Numbered from the stretch's first letter, positions 11,504 through 22,822 are shown. The stretch: 64,000 nt of DNA from Dendrolimus kikuchii (GCA_019925095.2 CM034392.1:25238387-25302386), one strand, 5' to 3'. Numbers and translations: made by a program. Notes: generated by a model from the letters alone, not told the origin.

Positions 11504-11928
11504 CATACATACATACATAACTTCACGCCAGTTTCCTTGCGGGGTAGGCACGAATAACAGAGTGCTATTTAGGCTTATTCTTACACACCTCACTTGCTTC
11601 TGTGACATTCATAACTCTTGTCATGCACGCTCGTTTGTTCTTAAGGCTCCTGACATCACCTTCTGCTAGTACACGATCAATTTGATCATGGAAGGTGTGA
11701 CGTGGCCTTCCACGACTTCTGCATCCATCCACTTTTGCATTGTATATCTGTTTAGTCATTCTTTCATCATGCATTCTTTCCACATGCCCGAACCACCGGA
11801 GCACTCCTTTCCTTACCTTCACCCCGACACTCTCTTTCAGACCAACTCTCTTTCTTACTTCGGTATTACGAACGCGGTCCGCGAGCGTCACTCCGCAGAT
11901 TTTGCGCAGTGCTCGCATCTCGACCGCG
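11504..11928 (-). mobile_element. Family B LINE, longest copy, 14-bp TSD
   Basis: Exact TSD TTTTAATTAAGTTA at 11490-11503 and 11929-11942. The insertion ends in (CATA)n on the plus strand, the 3' tail of the element. It is 5'-truncated at about 425 bp. Confidence 0.85.
11565..11918 (-). pseudogene. LINE polyprotein C-terminus (family B)
   Basis: 117 codons, open within the truncated LINE. It contains RWFGHVERMHDERMTKQIY, then GCRSRGRPRHTFHDQIDRVL, the tail typical of non-LTR reverse transcriptase proteins after the polymerase domain. It is the best-preserved of the window's family B copies. No catalytic residues are present and the start ATG is internal to the original protein, so it is not expected to be functional. 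Related frames lie at 43035-43334 (+), 43639-43890 (-) and 62208-62390 (-). The LINE clade cannot be fixed from this tail alone. Confidence 0.75.
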
Positions 11929-12157
11929 TTTTAATTAAGTTAATCGCTTTAAACATGTTATCTCACTGGTTCAGAATCCTAAACCTAATTCATTGCATTT
12001 GAATATAGGACAGGGGTGAAGCAGTAAATATTCCCGGACATTATAATGTAAAGTAGTTGTAAACAATGCAGCTGTGTGAGACGTGATGGAACGTCTGGTC
12101 ACCCGAGTGTGGACTGCCCTTACAATATTTGGACGGTTGGATAATGCTGTGGAATGT

Positions 12158-12400
12158 TTTAGTAAATTCAAATTTTCAAATTCAAATTCAAAAGTTTTTA
12201 TTCAAAATAAGTTCCACTGGAGACCACTTTTTGAAGGTCATACATGTAAGTTAACTTCCTATTCTATGTACACCGCTTCGCAACGTGTTGATGCTGTAAA
12301 GGAGAAGAAGCGGCAAGAAACTCCCCAGCAACACGTCTAGTTAAATATTGTTTTTCTTTATATTTCATATTCTATCTATATCTTAAATTCTTTTTTTTTT
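12158..12400 (-). mobile_element. Family I LINE 3' end with (GAATTT)n tail
   Basis: AAATTC repeats at the left are a 3' tail if the element reads on the minus strand. The body matches 51850-52080 almost base for base, including CACCGCTTCGCAACGTGTTG. Confidence 0.65.
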
Positions 12401-12752
12401 ATAAGTTTTGTGCAGAAGTATGTTACAGAATAACTTTTTGAAGAATTAATGGAGTTGTAGTAAACAATGTATACTCAAAATAAATTAAATTCATATACTT
12501 TTTTGTTTAAACGACAATGTATGGGTAGCCATCTAAATGAATATTATAATCTTTGACCTAGATTAGTCTACCATATTTGAGAAGTTTTCTTATGTAACAT
12601 ATACATAATTTACAGCATCTCACTTCTAACACTGCATTAAAATACTGTAGTAGAAACTAGAGTAAAATAGGATAGCCGGAAAATTGTACTATAGATACCA
12701 TTTATTAAAGATGTAACAGACATGATAGGTAAAATTAGATTATATAATTATA
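12401..12752. other. Unassigned AT-rich interval
   Basis: No supported feature. Confidence 0.4.
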
Positions 12753-12963
12753 CTAGCTGTCCCGGCAGACGTTGTTCTGCCCTGAAGAAATAAAATTTAG
12801 AACCCGATTGCAGCGCCACGTACCAGGTCCAAATGTGAGCTATCCTATCTTTCAAGTCGGATCAAACTGCACACGGCGTGCAAATTTGATTAAAATCGGT
12901 CAAGTAGTTTAGAGGAGTCCATCGCGGACAAACAACGTGACACGTAATTTATATATATTAAGA
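12753..12963 (-). mobile_element. Non-autonomous Helitron
   Basis: CTAG at 12753-12756 preceded by A, with CCCGGCAGACGTTGTTCTGC forming the subterminal hairpin. The minus 5' end TCTTAATATATATAAATTAC is at 12963. Related to 34783-35257. Confidence 0.7.
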
Positions 12964-13052
12964 TGTAATAGTAAAATAATGTATGTAAGTAAATATAACA
13001 CTCACAACATTTGTAATAGGAAATAAACATATATATAAGTAGAACATATTTG

Positions 13053-13265
13053 TTTTTTTATCGAAGGAGTTCAGCAGACAGGCAGACGGCCCACTTGATG
13101 GAAAGCGGTTACCATCGCCTATGGACATTTGCAACACCAAAGGTGCTGAACCTGGAGACTGGAACCTGGTCACTAATGCCGGAACACGACACAAGGTTGT
13201 TATGGCGGCATACTCTAGACCAGGGGTGGTCGCCAACCAGTCGAGCAAATACCCTACACCTGGCA
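13053..13265 (-). mobile_element. Family A retroposon, 5'-truncated
   Basis: T-rich left end, then GGAGTTCAGCAGACAGGCAG. It has a small deletion in the GGTGCTACAAATGCGCTGC region and stops before the 5' block. Confidence 0.75.
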
Positions 13266-14029
13266 GGTGTAGTAAATTTGAATGAAAGAATGAAAAAAAA
13301 AATTGAAGAAATAGCGACATACTTACATTGCTGACATGTATCTTAAAAATAATATCATATTTTGAGAATTTATACGCCGCATTTTCAGCATACAAGGTTT
13401 GCACTCACCTTATTGCTGTGACGGCATAATATGCTTGTACACATGATGGTATGTATATTACACATGTATCGCTTGAAGAAGAAAGAAAAATATTTAGAAT
13501 TACAACACAAATGAGAATACATTACACTAGCATAAATAAAAAAATGTAGAATGTAACATGCAGTAAAAAATTAACAAAGCAAGTATAACTCTAAATTGGT
13601 CCTAGCTCAGCATGTTGCTGGTTAACCTAACCAGCGCTGATTTTCCGCTAGGGCCATTAAAGTGCATACAGACACGGAAGCAAATAAAATACAAAGTGAA
13701 AAGAAAGTATTAGACATAGGCATAGACAACACTATCGTTCATGTAACAAAAAATTAGACTACTCAAAACTGTATAACATAAAGTTTAAGACTCTATAGCA
13801 TATCTTTGTAATAGTATTAAGGACCTTGTAATATTTTTCTAATAAAGAATAGGAAAAAAAATTAGATAAAAAATACAAAAGGCATAAAAAACCAAAAAAG
13901 ACAAAAAAACAAAAAGAATAATATATATATATATATATACATATATCTAGAAAATATAGTGAACAGCCCGGACAATCAAGTTCGTCCGGAGAGAGGGGAA
14001 AAAAACACTGGTTCACCAAAACAAAAATT
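13266..14029. other. Unassigned; AT microsatellite
   Basis: (AT)n at about 13919-13940 and a short hairpin (GCTGGTT...AACCAGC) near 13618-13636. No gene seen. Confidence 0.4.
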
Positions 14030-14150
14030 ATAAAAATGCACAACAATACAATAGTTACTTGGTAAAACAAATGGCGGCCTTATCGCTAAAAGCGATCTCT
14101 TCCAGGCAACCTGACTCAAAGGAAATTCTTAAATTATCTGTAATTATTAT
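14030..14150 (-). repeat. LINE 3'-end motif (family H)
   Basis: GGCGGCCTTATCGCTAAAAG and CGATCTCTTCCAGGCAACCT in reverse orientation to 3836-3964. Confidence 0.55.
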
Positions 14151-14373
14151 GCAATAAAGAAAAAAAATAAAAATGACATATATGGACAGCAGATTACAGT
14201 CTGAAGTATTGTAAACTAGCAGATACATTATGGCGCAAGACTAACAATGATTCCTGAGTGAATTTTTAAATATAGCAAAAATTTAGCTTTTCTGACGTGG
14301 GCAATGAGTTCCAAAATAAGACCTGGCTCTCTTATTTTACGGGCGGGTTTTCAAATTTTTTATTATTTTTTTA

Positions 14374-14689
14374 TTTTTTTAATTTTATTGCAGGAGTTCA
14401 GCAGACAGGCAGACGGCCCACTTAGTGGAAAGCGGTTACCATCGCCTATAGACATTTGCAACACCAAAGGTGCTACAAATGCGCTGCTGCTCTCTTATAG
14501 GGGTCTGGAACCTGGTCACTAATGCCGGAACACAACACAAGGTTGTTATGGCGGCATACTCTAGACCAGGGGTGGTCGCCATCCAGTCAAGCAAATACTC
14601 TACCACCTGGCTGTGGGTTGTTTAGTCGCCTTTTACGACAGGCCGCCGGGCCGCAGGAAATTGTATTCTTTCTCCGTTCCTGCACGGAT
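14374..14689 (-). mobile_element. Family A retroposon, full length
   Basis: T-rich 3' tail at left to GTTCCTGCACGGAT at right. Both family termini are present. Confidence 0.8.
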
Positions 14690-15290
14690 TAAAATTAAAT
14701 AAATTTAAAATAAAATTAATTGGACAAGTACACTAACAATCTGCTCGTAAAACTTCAAGTTAAAATTTTGTTGCGATTCGTTTTGCCACTTGTCCGTTGC
14801 CATTCGTTTTTCCACTTGTCCGTTGAAGTTTCACTTCTACTATGTGTCCCAGCACACATTTCGATTTTTCACAGGTTTACTGCAAATTATGATTTGGTTA
14901 GGTTAGATACATTTTAATGAATGCATTATTTAAATATATTTTATTTTATCAAACAAAATTATTTAAACATATTTTATTTTATCAATAAAAAAAATTGAAT
15001 TCGATCCGGAACCAAAAAACGCTTCTATAGTCTACTCTAAAATTATGGCGCCTCGCACCACGTCTAGTCTAAATTTATGCCGCTCCTCCACGCGGCCGTA
15101 ACGCTTTTTCGTGACAGAAAAATCCTAAGACTTATATAATTCGAGATAGTTATATCAATAAGAGTTTAAAAAGAGCAATATAAAGATTCATCTAATCGAA
15201 TGTTATCGGATACAGCGGCTGTCTACTATTGTCATGTCACTGACATAAGACAGTCCTCGTTGGTATATATAACCTATAAATGTTTCGTAT
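14690..15290. other. Unassigned interval
   Basis: Contains a tandem word GTTGC..TTCG..TTGCCACTTGTCCG near 14770-14825, repeated about twice. No gene. Confidence 0.4.
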
Positions 15291-15759
15291 TGTTACGACC
15301 TAGACGCCGACAACGACAAATTCACACCTGCATACCTGTAGAAACACATTTTATTACTTTTCGGCATTTGGACTTTTTTTGTTTACTTTGTGTTTAAAAT
15401 TTGTGATTAAAAAACAGCCCATTGTGTATTATAATCCAGTCATTAGCCAGGTTAATTCGGAAAGGAAATTCGGTCACGCGGCCGGGCAGACATATTGCAT
15501 CGGTGCAGTATAAAGCAATGCCTCGATCGAGGGACGAGGTAGTCGAGCGATAACCACGAGCGAATCAAGTCTTGTGTACATTCGATAATCTATTTAGTGA
15601 CGGAATTTGCGCGTGTTATTGAATTACGATCTTCGGCATTACGTTTGGACTTGTTGCGTTCGGTTATATTTGTACCTGTGTTATACGTGTTTGTATAGTT
15701 CTAATTAACTCTATAATAATTCCAACGGAATTTTAATTCGAGTCCTGCAACTCGTAACA
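15291..15759 (+). repeat. Solo-LTR-like element with TATA box
   Basis: Begins TGTTACGA and ends TCGTAACA, an 8-bp terminal inverted repeat of TG...CA form. A TATAAA box lies at 15509-15514. Its right half matches the minus-strand fragment at 16901-17168. No matching TSD is visible and no gag-pol is nearby. Superfamily not determined. Confidence 0.55.
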
Positions 15760-15965
15760 ACATGGTATCTTACTGTAACATAAACATTATAAATTGTTAT
15801 TATACTCTACTTTCCCATTATATAAACTAAGTATAAACAGGCCATGCCCCGAAATTATTCGTTTTAAATATAAGTTGTGAGATTGTTTATTTCATGTAAA
15901 TTTATTACGTAATGAAAAAAAACTTTGAATTTAAATACTGGCAATATTAACTGTAATCTACGTTA

Positions 15966-16343
15966 CCTGTCAAGCGTGGACGAAGGCGCGAGTTTTTGGC
16001 GGGAACTGAAAGGAGATGTTGTGCTGTGCAGTTTTATTTTCTAAAAATGTGTAAAATCACTCTAAAATGAACAATAGTTGTAGGATTGATAGTTTATGAG
16101 TAGTAATTATGTGTTTTGTAAGAAATGTGAACTGTATAGTCAAATGTGGCCTTTTGAGTTGTCACAAGAACTCCGTTGAATGGCACTAGCTGATTACCTA
16201 CAGTTCAGCTGTGCTACACATAGGCTTAAGAAAATGAAGAAACTATAATATTGTAAACTAAGATCTGGCTTAAAGGCCTAGCTGCCAAGCCATAAACCGA
16301 AATAAATAATAATGGACGAAGGCGCGGGCATATTATATCCTAG
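15966..16343 (+). mobile_element. Helitron 3' end, interrupted
   Basis: GTCAAGCGTGGACGAAGGCG ... GCGGGCA ... CCTAG|T matches the 3' end of 10896-11463 once the insert 15991-16312 and one TSD copy are removed. The 5' body is missing or unrecognisable. Confidence 0.65.
15991..16312 (+). mobile_element. SINE-like family S, 14-bp TSD
   Basis: Exact TSD TGGACGAAGGCGCG at 15977-15990 and 16313-16326. It begins AGTTTTTGGCGGGAACTG and ends CCAAGCCATAAACCG with an A-rich tail. The same 5' start occurs in the two other copies. No clear tRNA boxes. Confidence 0.8.
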
Positions 16344-16900
16344 TGTTTAATAAAAAAACAATCAATCATAAAATTAAATTACGTTCAAAAAAAGAACATG
16401 CCATAAAGAAATGTCCAGTGACTTTCACCCTACACGCGTACGCGCATGACAAACAAAATAACGTGAGAAAGTTCGAGATAAACCTCCCAACGGCGGTTAA
16501 TTCCCAGTATTTTAGTTATTTATCATTACAAATCAAGCAATGGTTGGTTAAAGGGCTTTCTTTCATGTAAACTTTCGTAAATTTTATCGTACGACTTTCT
16601 GTGAATCGTGTCCATCTTTGTTAAATAGTAGGTAATTTAATTGTTACATTACTTCAGAACGGATGTTCGATGTAAGATTGTTTAAAATGACATGTGTACT
16701 TAATAAAATTGTAAATTCTTTTTTGTTCGTGTTAGTTTGTTGACTTACATTGAAACAACAATAATATGTAGTAAAATTGACTAGAATATCAGCTCTGCAA
16801 TGTGCATGTGTTATCTTTATGACCTCGTATTGTAGACATAGTTTAAAACGTCAGAATATGTTATAGTAATTCAGTTGCGGTACCATCTGTTGAATATTAC
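16344..16900. other. Unassigned interval between two LTR copies
   Basis: The 75-codon frame at 16343-16570 has no recognisable domain. No retroviral-type protein motif lies between the inverted LTRs. Confidence 0.4.
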
Positions 16901-17168
16901 TGTTACGAGTTGCGGGACTCGAATTAAAATGCCGTTAGAATGATTATAGAGTTTATTAGAACTATACAAGCACGTATAACACAGGTAAAAATATATTGGA
17001 CGCAACCAGTACAAACGTGATGCACGATTTAAAACGCGCAAAGTCCGTCACTATATAGCTCATCGAACGTACACACGTCGTGCTCGTATCGTAATCATCG
17101 CTTGACTGCCTCACCCCTCCGTTCGGGCATTGTTTTATACTCATCTATACAAATACAATATGTCTATC
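16901..17168 (-). repeat. Truncated LTR-like copy, inverted
   Basis: TGTTACGAGTTGC at 16901 is the reverse of the 3' end of 15291-15759. Homology continues through the TATA box (reverse TTTATA near 17133-17138) to about 17168, where the U3 side is lost. Confidence 0.6.
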
Positions 17169-17412
17169 TGCCAAGCTTCGACGCAATTTCCCAAAAAACG
17201 TAATCCGCACACCTGCTTAATTATTCCTGCGAACGGCCATAAACTGGTACAATACACAATAGACTTTTTTTCTAAGTAAACAAAAGCAGTCCAAATGCGG
17301 GAAGGTAATAAACTGTGCTTTATGGCTGGCAGGTGTGCATTAACTTCTGTCGGCATGTAAGAATATCTAAAACTTATGGTAATAACACATTTTTGGTTAT
17401 AATAGTTAAAAT

Positions 17413-17553
17413 CAGGAGCCTTAAGAACAGACGAGCGCGCATGACAAGAGCTATGAATGTCAAAGAAGCGAGTGAGGTGTGTAAGAATAAGCCTGAATAG
17501 CGCTCTGTTGTTCGTGCCTACCCCACAAGGGAACTGGCGTGAAGCTATGTATG
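17413..17553 (+). mobile_element. Family B LINE 3' end, 13-bp TSD
   Basis: TSD TAATAGTTAAAAT at 17400-17412 and 17554-17566. Only 141 bp of the 3' end was copied. Confidence 0.8.
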
Positions 17554-17565
17554 TAATAGTTAAAA

Positions 17566-17660
17566 TTAAGGTTAAAATTTTTTTGGCGGCCATTGCTGCA
17601 CTAGACTCTAAGTCTGTATCGCGGCAACCAACACAATTTTATTATTAGAACTTAAATGTA
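17566..17660 (-). repeat. Family I2 repeat fragment
   Basis: GGCGGCCATTGCTGCACTAG and CTGTATCGCGGCAACCAACA match 62570-62635. Confidence 0.55.
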
Positions 17661-17738
17661 GTGGAATTATTCGTCGATTAACTTATAATTACGTAACATG
17701 CGTGCGTACGTGCGTGCGCGTGTTTGTGAGTGTCTCTC

Positions 17739-18008
17739 TTTTTTTTTAATTTATGGCTTGGCAACTAGGCCTTTAAGCCGGGCGCAGTTGCATTGTAGGC
17801 TACAATCCAAACTATTCAACGGAGTTCTTGTGAAAACTCGAAAGGCCACATTTGACTATACAGTTCACATTTCTCACAATAACACATAATTACTACTCAA
17901 AAACTATCAATATCCTACAACTATTGTTCATTTTAGAGTCATTTTACACATTTTTAGAAAATAAAACTGCACAGCACAACGCCCCCTTTCAGTTACCGCC
18001 AAAAACTC
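17739..18008 (-). mobile_element. SINE-like family S
   Basis: Poly-T at left, then TTATGGCTTGGCAACTAGGC, ending at the shared 5' boundary CCGCCAAAAACTC. An imperfect TSD around GTGTCTCTCT / GTGTCTTTCT flanks it. Confidence 0.75.
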
Positions 18009-18335
18009 CATGTGTCTTTCTGTGTGTGTGTGCCCCTAGACTTACAATCGGTTAAGTAATATGCATTATCTGTGGCTGTTATTTAATATTTTTAGCCATT
18101 TAATTAATTGGCGTTGAAAATTTGATGCTGTCATTTCTTTGGTGGAGGGTGTATTTTGACATATCTTGTTGTAAATGGATATATGGACGTATGCAGGAAG
18201 GCGATATATGTATGTATGTAATACTATTTTATTTATTTCTAAGACTGGCGATATTAAAGCGTTAAGTAGAGGTGAAAAACATCAATTGCTTTTGTTATAG
18301 TATTATATACTTTTGACGTTTTTTACTGGGCAATT
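18009..18335. other. Unassigned interval
   Basis: Short TATG repeat near 18208-18221. Nothing else supported. Confidence 0.4.
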
Positions 18336-18486
18336 GTCTAGAACACGGTTCCCAAAGTAGTCGATATCGACCCCCTGGGATCGAAATATTTTTGCCAGAG
18401 GTCAACATAAACGAAAACTAATTTTGGGGGTCGACAAGGTCAAAAGTCGATTCCTATTGAATTTCTATTGAATTGATTATTAGTTT

Positions 18487-18668
18487 TGTGTCGGAAGATA
18501 TTATAATTAAATAACAGAGTAAAGGCAAGACAGTTTCATTTTAGGTATTTACTTGGTCGTATTTAGAAAGCTAATGTCTGTCTGTACGTCAGACAGTAGA
18601 ATAAATATTTGAATATATTATTCTTATGCTGCCAGGTATTCTCATTGTATCATCACGTAGGTCGAACA
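18487..18668 (-). repeat. Copia 3' LTR
   Basis: On the minus strand it runs TGTTCGACC...CCGACACA (182 bp). Its start is fixed by the adjacent polypurine tract. Over the shared 168 bp it differs from the 5' LTR by about two substitutions and one indel by eye, so the insertion is recent. Confidence 0.85.
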
Positions 18669-18675
18669 CTCCCCC
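18669..18675 (-). promoter_or_regulatory. Polypurine tract
   Basis: Minus-strand GGGGGAG directly abuts the 3' LTR start TGTTCG, as expected for the plus-strand DNA primer of an LTR retrotransposon. Confidence 0.75.
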
Positions 18676-18856
18676 GCAATGAGAACACCTGTGCCTGTAT
18701 ATAGTAAAAAAATAACATATATCAAAGCCTATCCTAACTGTACACTTTACAAAACTTAACACTAACATATACATTATAGCTACCATCAACCTATCACTAA
18801 CTATACACAACACTCCTATAAAACAACCGAAACTAAGACATATTTACAAACTGAAC

Positions 18857-21800
18857 TTAACTTAAACCTAACGCTTTTGTGCACTGGTAATGCTTTATTT
18901 TTAAGAGCGGTTTAGTTAAAATATCAGCTATCATGTCTTGAGTTGGTATGTATATGACATGGAGATGATGCTGTGAAAGAGAGTCTCGTATAAAATGGTG
19001 TTTAATGTCAATATGTTTAGTGCGTGTGTGATATGCGTTGTTATGTGCCAGTTTAATTGAGCTTTGATTGTCAGTATGAATGGTGATGGAATGAGTGACA
19101 GCGAAAACTTCGGCGATGAGGGTTTTGAGGTATATGGCCTCTTTGCAAGCTTCTGCCAGAGCCATATATTCAGCTTCTGTGGTTGAAAGTGCTACTGTGC
19201 GCTGCTTGCGAGCTTCCCAGGATATGGGGCCTCCACTCATCATAAAAACGAAGCCTGTGTATGAGCGCCGGTCAACTAAATTATTGCCATAATCAGCGTC
19301 TACGTATCCAGTTGGATAATTATGACCATTGTGGTTATAATGCAGTTTAAAGTCTTTAGTGGCTTTTAGATACCTTAGAACTCGCTTTGCGGCTTTCCAG
19401 TGTACTCCCCCGTAATGTGCATTGAACTGGGATAGGTAAGAGACCGAGTAAGCGATGTCAGGTCTAGTACCGATAGCAATGTACATTAATGAGCCGATGA
19501 GTTCTTGGTAAGGTACTTCAGTATTATCTTCTCCAGGTTCTGGAGGTGTAAGTTTCAAGCCAGGTTCCAACGGAGTATTTGCCGATAAAGCGTCCATCAT
19601 ACTGAATTTGGTTAAAAGTTTCTCGATGTATTTTGTCTGATCGAGAGTAATGGTGCCGCTACTTTGTATAACTCTCATCCCTAGGCAGTCTTTGAGAGGA
19701 CCAAGATCTTTCACAGTGAACAGTCTTTTAAGTTCACTTTTAAAGTGATTTTTCATATCGTCCTTTGTACTAATTATGAAAAAATCGTCAACGAAAACCG
19801 TTACTATAAGAAAATCACTCTCAACGCGTTTGTAGTATAGACAGTGTTCGCTAGATGCCTGAGTTAGAGAGAGTTTATGCATAGCTTCACACACCTTCAA
19901 GTTCCATTGACGTGGAGCTTGTTTTAGTCCATAAAGAGACTTTTTCAATAAACAAACCTTACTCTTTTTGTCTGTTGAGAAGCCATCTGGTTGTTCCATA
20001 AATATTTCCTCTTCCAGATCTCCATTTAAAAAGGCAGTTTCCACATCGAGGTGGTCAACTTGCAGATCACATTGTACAGCAATTGCTAGTAGTAGCCGTA
20101 CTGTAGATAGTCTGGCGACTGGTGAAAAAGTTTCACTGTAGTCTATTCCAGCTACTTGAGTGAAGCCTTTTGCTACTAATCTAGCTTTATATTTGACAAT
20201 TTGTCCGCTTGTGTCCTTTTTTATTCTATAGACCCATTTACATTTAGTTGTTTTTCTGTCAGAAGGTCTATCTACTAGAATCCAAGTTCCGTTCTTTTTT
20301 AAAGAATTATACTCAGCATTCATAGCTTCTAGCCATTGTTCTTTTTGTGGATGATCTAAAACTTCATTATATGTCTCCGGTTCAGAATCTGAAGTAAGAT
20401 AAAGTTTAGCTTGATATCTCTCGGGAGGACGTCTGTCTCTAAGAGGATATCTTCTTTCAGATGACAGTTCTCTTTGCTCAGATTCTACCATATCGCAATT
20501 AGTTTCAGGAGTTATAATGTCATCATTGCATGTAGGCTGAGCAGAAGTAGATGCTTCAGGTTCTGTGTTATGTTGTTCACAGACTAAAGTTTCAGGTTCT
20601 GTAGTAGGTTGAACTTGTTGAACTGGATGATAAATAGGAACAAGGGTGTCTGTGGGCTGTAAAGAGGATGGAACGTCATTGATTTCAGGTTGTTGATACA
20701 TTTTATTCTCAATGAAGACGACATCTCTAGAAATAATAATTTGTCTAGGATTATTGGGATCAATAAGACGGTAGCCTTTACTCTCTGTAGAGTAGCCTAC
20801 GAAAATGCAAGATTGCGTTTTCGATTCCAGTTTTGACCGTTTTTCTTTAGGAATGAGAACGTGGGCTTCGCAACCAAATACTCTTAAATGAGAAAGGTTG
20901 ACTTTAGTTTCACTCCACAATTCTTCAGGAATTTTATTCTTTAAGGCTTGTGTAGGCGAACGGTTCTTTAGATAAATAGCCGTATTTACCGCTTCTCCCC
21001 AATAAGCTTTAGGTAGATTTGCATCTTGTAGCATAGATCTCGTTTTCTCAATTATAGTCCTATTCGCACGTTCGGAAACTCCATTTTGTTGAGGAGTATA
21101 TGGAACTGTAGTCTGATGCACGATTCCATTTTCCTTCAAGAAGGTAGTCATGTCACGGTTAACATACTCGCGACCATTGTCTGTGCGTAAAACCTTGATT
21201 TTGTGACCCGTTTGATTCTCTACTAAATGTTTAAATTCGACGAACTTTGTACAAACTTCGGCTTTAGATTTTAATAAATACCCAAAAGTTTTACGACTAA
21301 AGTCGTCTGTGAAAGTTAAGAGGTAAAGAGAACCACCCCATGAATGAGTACTCATAGGTCCACACAAATCAGAATGAACTAGTTGTAGTAGCTCTGTAGA
21401 CATACTTTTTGAGTTTAAGAAAGGTCTCCTAGACAATTTTCCTTCTAAACACGGTATGCAGGTTTCATTCAACCTGTCAGTGAACTCTATGCCTACTTTT
21501 TTAGTTTTTAATATGTTCAGTGACTTGGCATTTAAATGACCAAGTCGACGGTGCCATAGTAACGCCTCTTGTTTATTGTTATTTATTAAATTAGCTTGGC
21601 AGGGAACATCAAGCTTATATAAATTATTATAATTAGAGGCTGTACCCACGACGTGTCCAGAAACTTTACAGTCTTGACGACGTAAAACTGTTGCACCGCG
21701 CTGTGAAAACACAACAACATAATTATTACTTACCAGACTGCTAACTGATAATAAGTTTGATGCTAAGCTTGGTACATAAAGCACGTTGGAAATAGTGCTT

Positions 21801-22822
21801 AGATCGTTTGGTAGAGGCAGACTAACAGTACCTTTGCCTTCACACGTAATGCGATTATTATTGGCAACGTACACAGGTTTTGAGAGCGAAGACATATCCT
21901 GAAAATAACTTCTGTTATTGCACATATGTGAAGTTGCTCCAGAGTCTAGCAACCAAGAATCTTTATTAGATTCAGAGCCAGAGGGATGAGTGTGAAATGA
22001 TGAAGAAGATGAAAGTGTTATATCTGTTGTAATATTTGTTTTTGAATTTTGAATTACATTTGATTTTTTGTTTTGTTGTTTACGTTTCCGACAATTAGAT
22101 ATAACATGACCGAATTTCTTACAAAACTTGCATTGAACTTTGGCTGTAGAATGTGTCACTAATGCGCTAGTAGACGGCTCGCCGACTGTGGTACTGCTAT
22201 TTCTCCTGTCTTCCTTCAAAAGCATTGTGGCCACTGAGTCTGACGTGATCCGTGCGCCTGAGTGTTCTAACGCCATAATAAGGGGCTTGTATTCATCGGG
22301 TAGTCCGGCAAGCATTATGACCCCTATAAATTCGTCTTCAAGTTGTGCATTGATTTCGAGTAACTTCTCCTGTACATCCCTGATGGTATTAATATAAGTC
22401 TCTATGTCACCTGTTAGTTTAGTGTTGAACAGTTGCTTCAATAAACTCAGCTTTCTATCCAAACCTTTGTCAGCATACTGGACTTGTAGCTTTCTCCAAG
22501 TTTCTTGGGCAGATCTTCCCGATTTGACAATAGAGTAAATGCGGGGCGAGACACTTAGGCATATTTTTGCACGTGCCTGTTCGTCGAGACGATTAAAATC
22601 TGACCTCTGTCTTGCTAGATCCTCAGGTGCTTCGATGCAGTTCCATAGACCGCAGTCTATTAAAAACATCTTCATACCGAAGCTCCACGAAGCGTAGTTA
22701 GAGCGCCCTTCCAGCTTTGGTATTGGTGGCACTCCAGATGGGATTAAACTTCCCGCAGCAGCGTTCTGTACGAGGTTCCCTGTTACGCTCGTTTCGGATG
22801 AATTTACTTGTGGATTAGACAT
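18857..22822 (-). CDS. Ty1/copia retrotransposon Gag-Pol polyprotein
   Basis: A single open frame of 1321 codons holds every enzyme for copying via RNA and reinserting. Seen in order: Gag (about 35-205); zinc knuckle CX2CX4HX4C with C231, C234, H239, C244; aspartic protease LLDSGATSHM with D293; pre-integrase zinc site H424, H429, C455, C458; integrase core D485, D548, E584 with D-35-E spacing; reverse transcriptase about 840-1085 with LDVETAF (D926) and FVDDF (D1012, D1013); RNase H about 1170-1280 with D1175, D1177, E1216, D1251. The integrase-before-polymerase order defines copia. Length and motifs are normal for the family and no frameshift or stop is seen. The start ATG lies 17 nt from the 5' LTR, overlapping the primer site. 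Gag and Pol share one frame as in Drosophila copia, so Gag excess would need splicing or processing that I cannot see. Confidence 0.97.
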   Translation of the reverse strand: MSNPQVNSSETSVTGNLVQNAAAGSLIPSGVPPIPKLEGRSNYASWSFGMKMFLIDCGLWNCIEAPEDLARQRSDFNRLDEQARAKICLSVSPRIYSIVKSGRSAQETWRKLQVQYADKGLDRKLSLLKQLFNTKLTGDIETYINTIRDVQEKLLEINAQLEDEFIGVIMLAGLPDEYKPLIMALEHSGARITSDSVATMLLKEDRRNSSTTVGEPSTSALVTHSTAKVQCKFCKKFGHVISNCRKRKQQNKKSNVIQNSKTNITTDITLSSSSSFHTHPSGSESNKDSWLLDSGATSHMCNNRSYFQDMSSLSKPVYVANNNRITCEGKGTVSLPLPNDLSTISNVLYVPSLASNLLSVSSLVSNNYVVVFSQRGATVLRRQDCKVSGHVVGTASNYNNLYKLDVPCQANLINNNKQEALLWHRRLGHLNAKSLNILKTKKVGIEFTDRLNETCIPCLEGKLSRRPFLNSKSMSTELLQLVHSDLCGPMSTHSWGGSLYLLTFTDDFSRKTFGYLLKSKAEVCTKFVEFKHLVENQTGHKIKVLRTDNGREYVNRDMTTFLKENGIVHQTTVPYTPQQNGVSERANRTIIEKTRSMLQDANLPKAYWGEAVNTAIYLKNRSPTQALKNKIPEELWSETKVNLSHLRVFGCEAHVLIPKEKRSKLESKTQSCIFVGYSTESKGYRLIDPNNPRQIIISRDVVFIENKMYQQPEINDVPSSLQPTDTLVPIYHPVQQVQPTTEPETLVCEQHNTEPEASTSAQPTCNDDIITPETNCDMVESEQRELSSERRYPLRDRRPPERYQAKLYLTSDSEPETYNEVLDHPQKEQWLEAMNAEYNSLKKNGTWILVDRPSDRKTTKCKWVYRIKKDTSGQIVKYKARLVAKGFTQVAGIDYSETFSPVARLSTVRLLLAIAVQCDLQVDHLDVETAFLNGDLEEEIFMEQPDGFSTDKKSKVCLLKKSLYGLKQAPRQWNLKVCEAMHKLSLTQASSEHCLYYKRVESDFLIVTVFVDDFFIISTKDDMKNHFKSELKRLFTVKDLGPLKDCLGMRVIQSSGTITLDQTKYIEKLLTKFSMMDALSANTPLEPGLKLTPPEPGEDNTEVPYQELIGSLMYIAIGTRPDIAYSVSYLSQFNAHYGGVHWKAAKRVLRYLKATKDFKLHYNHNGHNYPTGYVDADYGNNLVDRRSYTGFVFMMSGGPISWEARKQRTVALSTTEAEYMALAEACKEAIYLKTLIAEVFAVTHSITIHTDNQSSIKLAHNNAYHTRTKHIDIKHHFIRDSLSQHHLHVIYIPTQDMIADILTKPLLKIKHYQCTKALGLS

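Noticed and set aside
17141..17593. 150-codon minus frame
   Set aside because: Runs across a family B LINE fragment and its TSDs, so it cannot be an ancestral gene.
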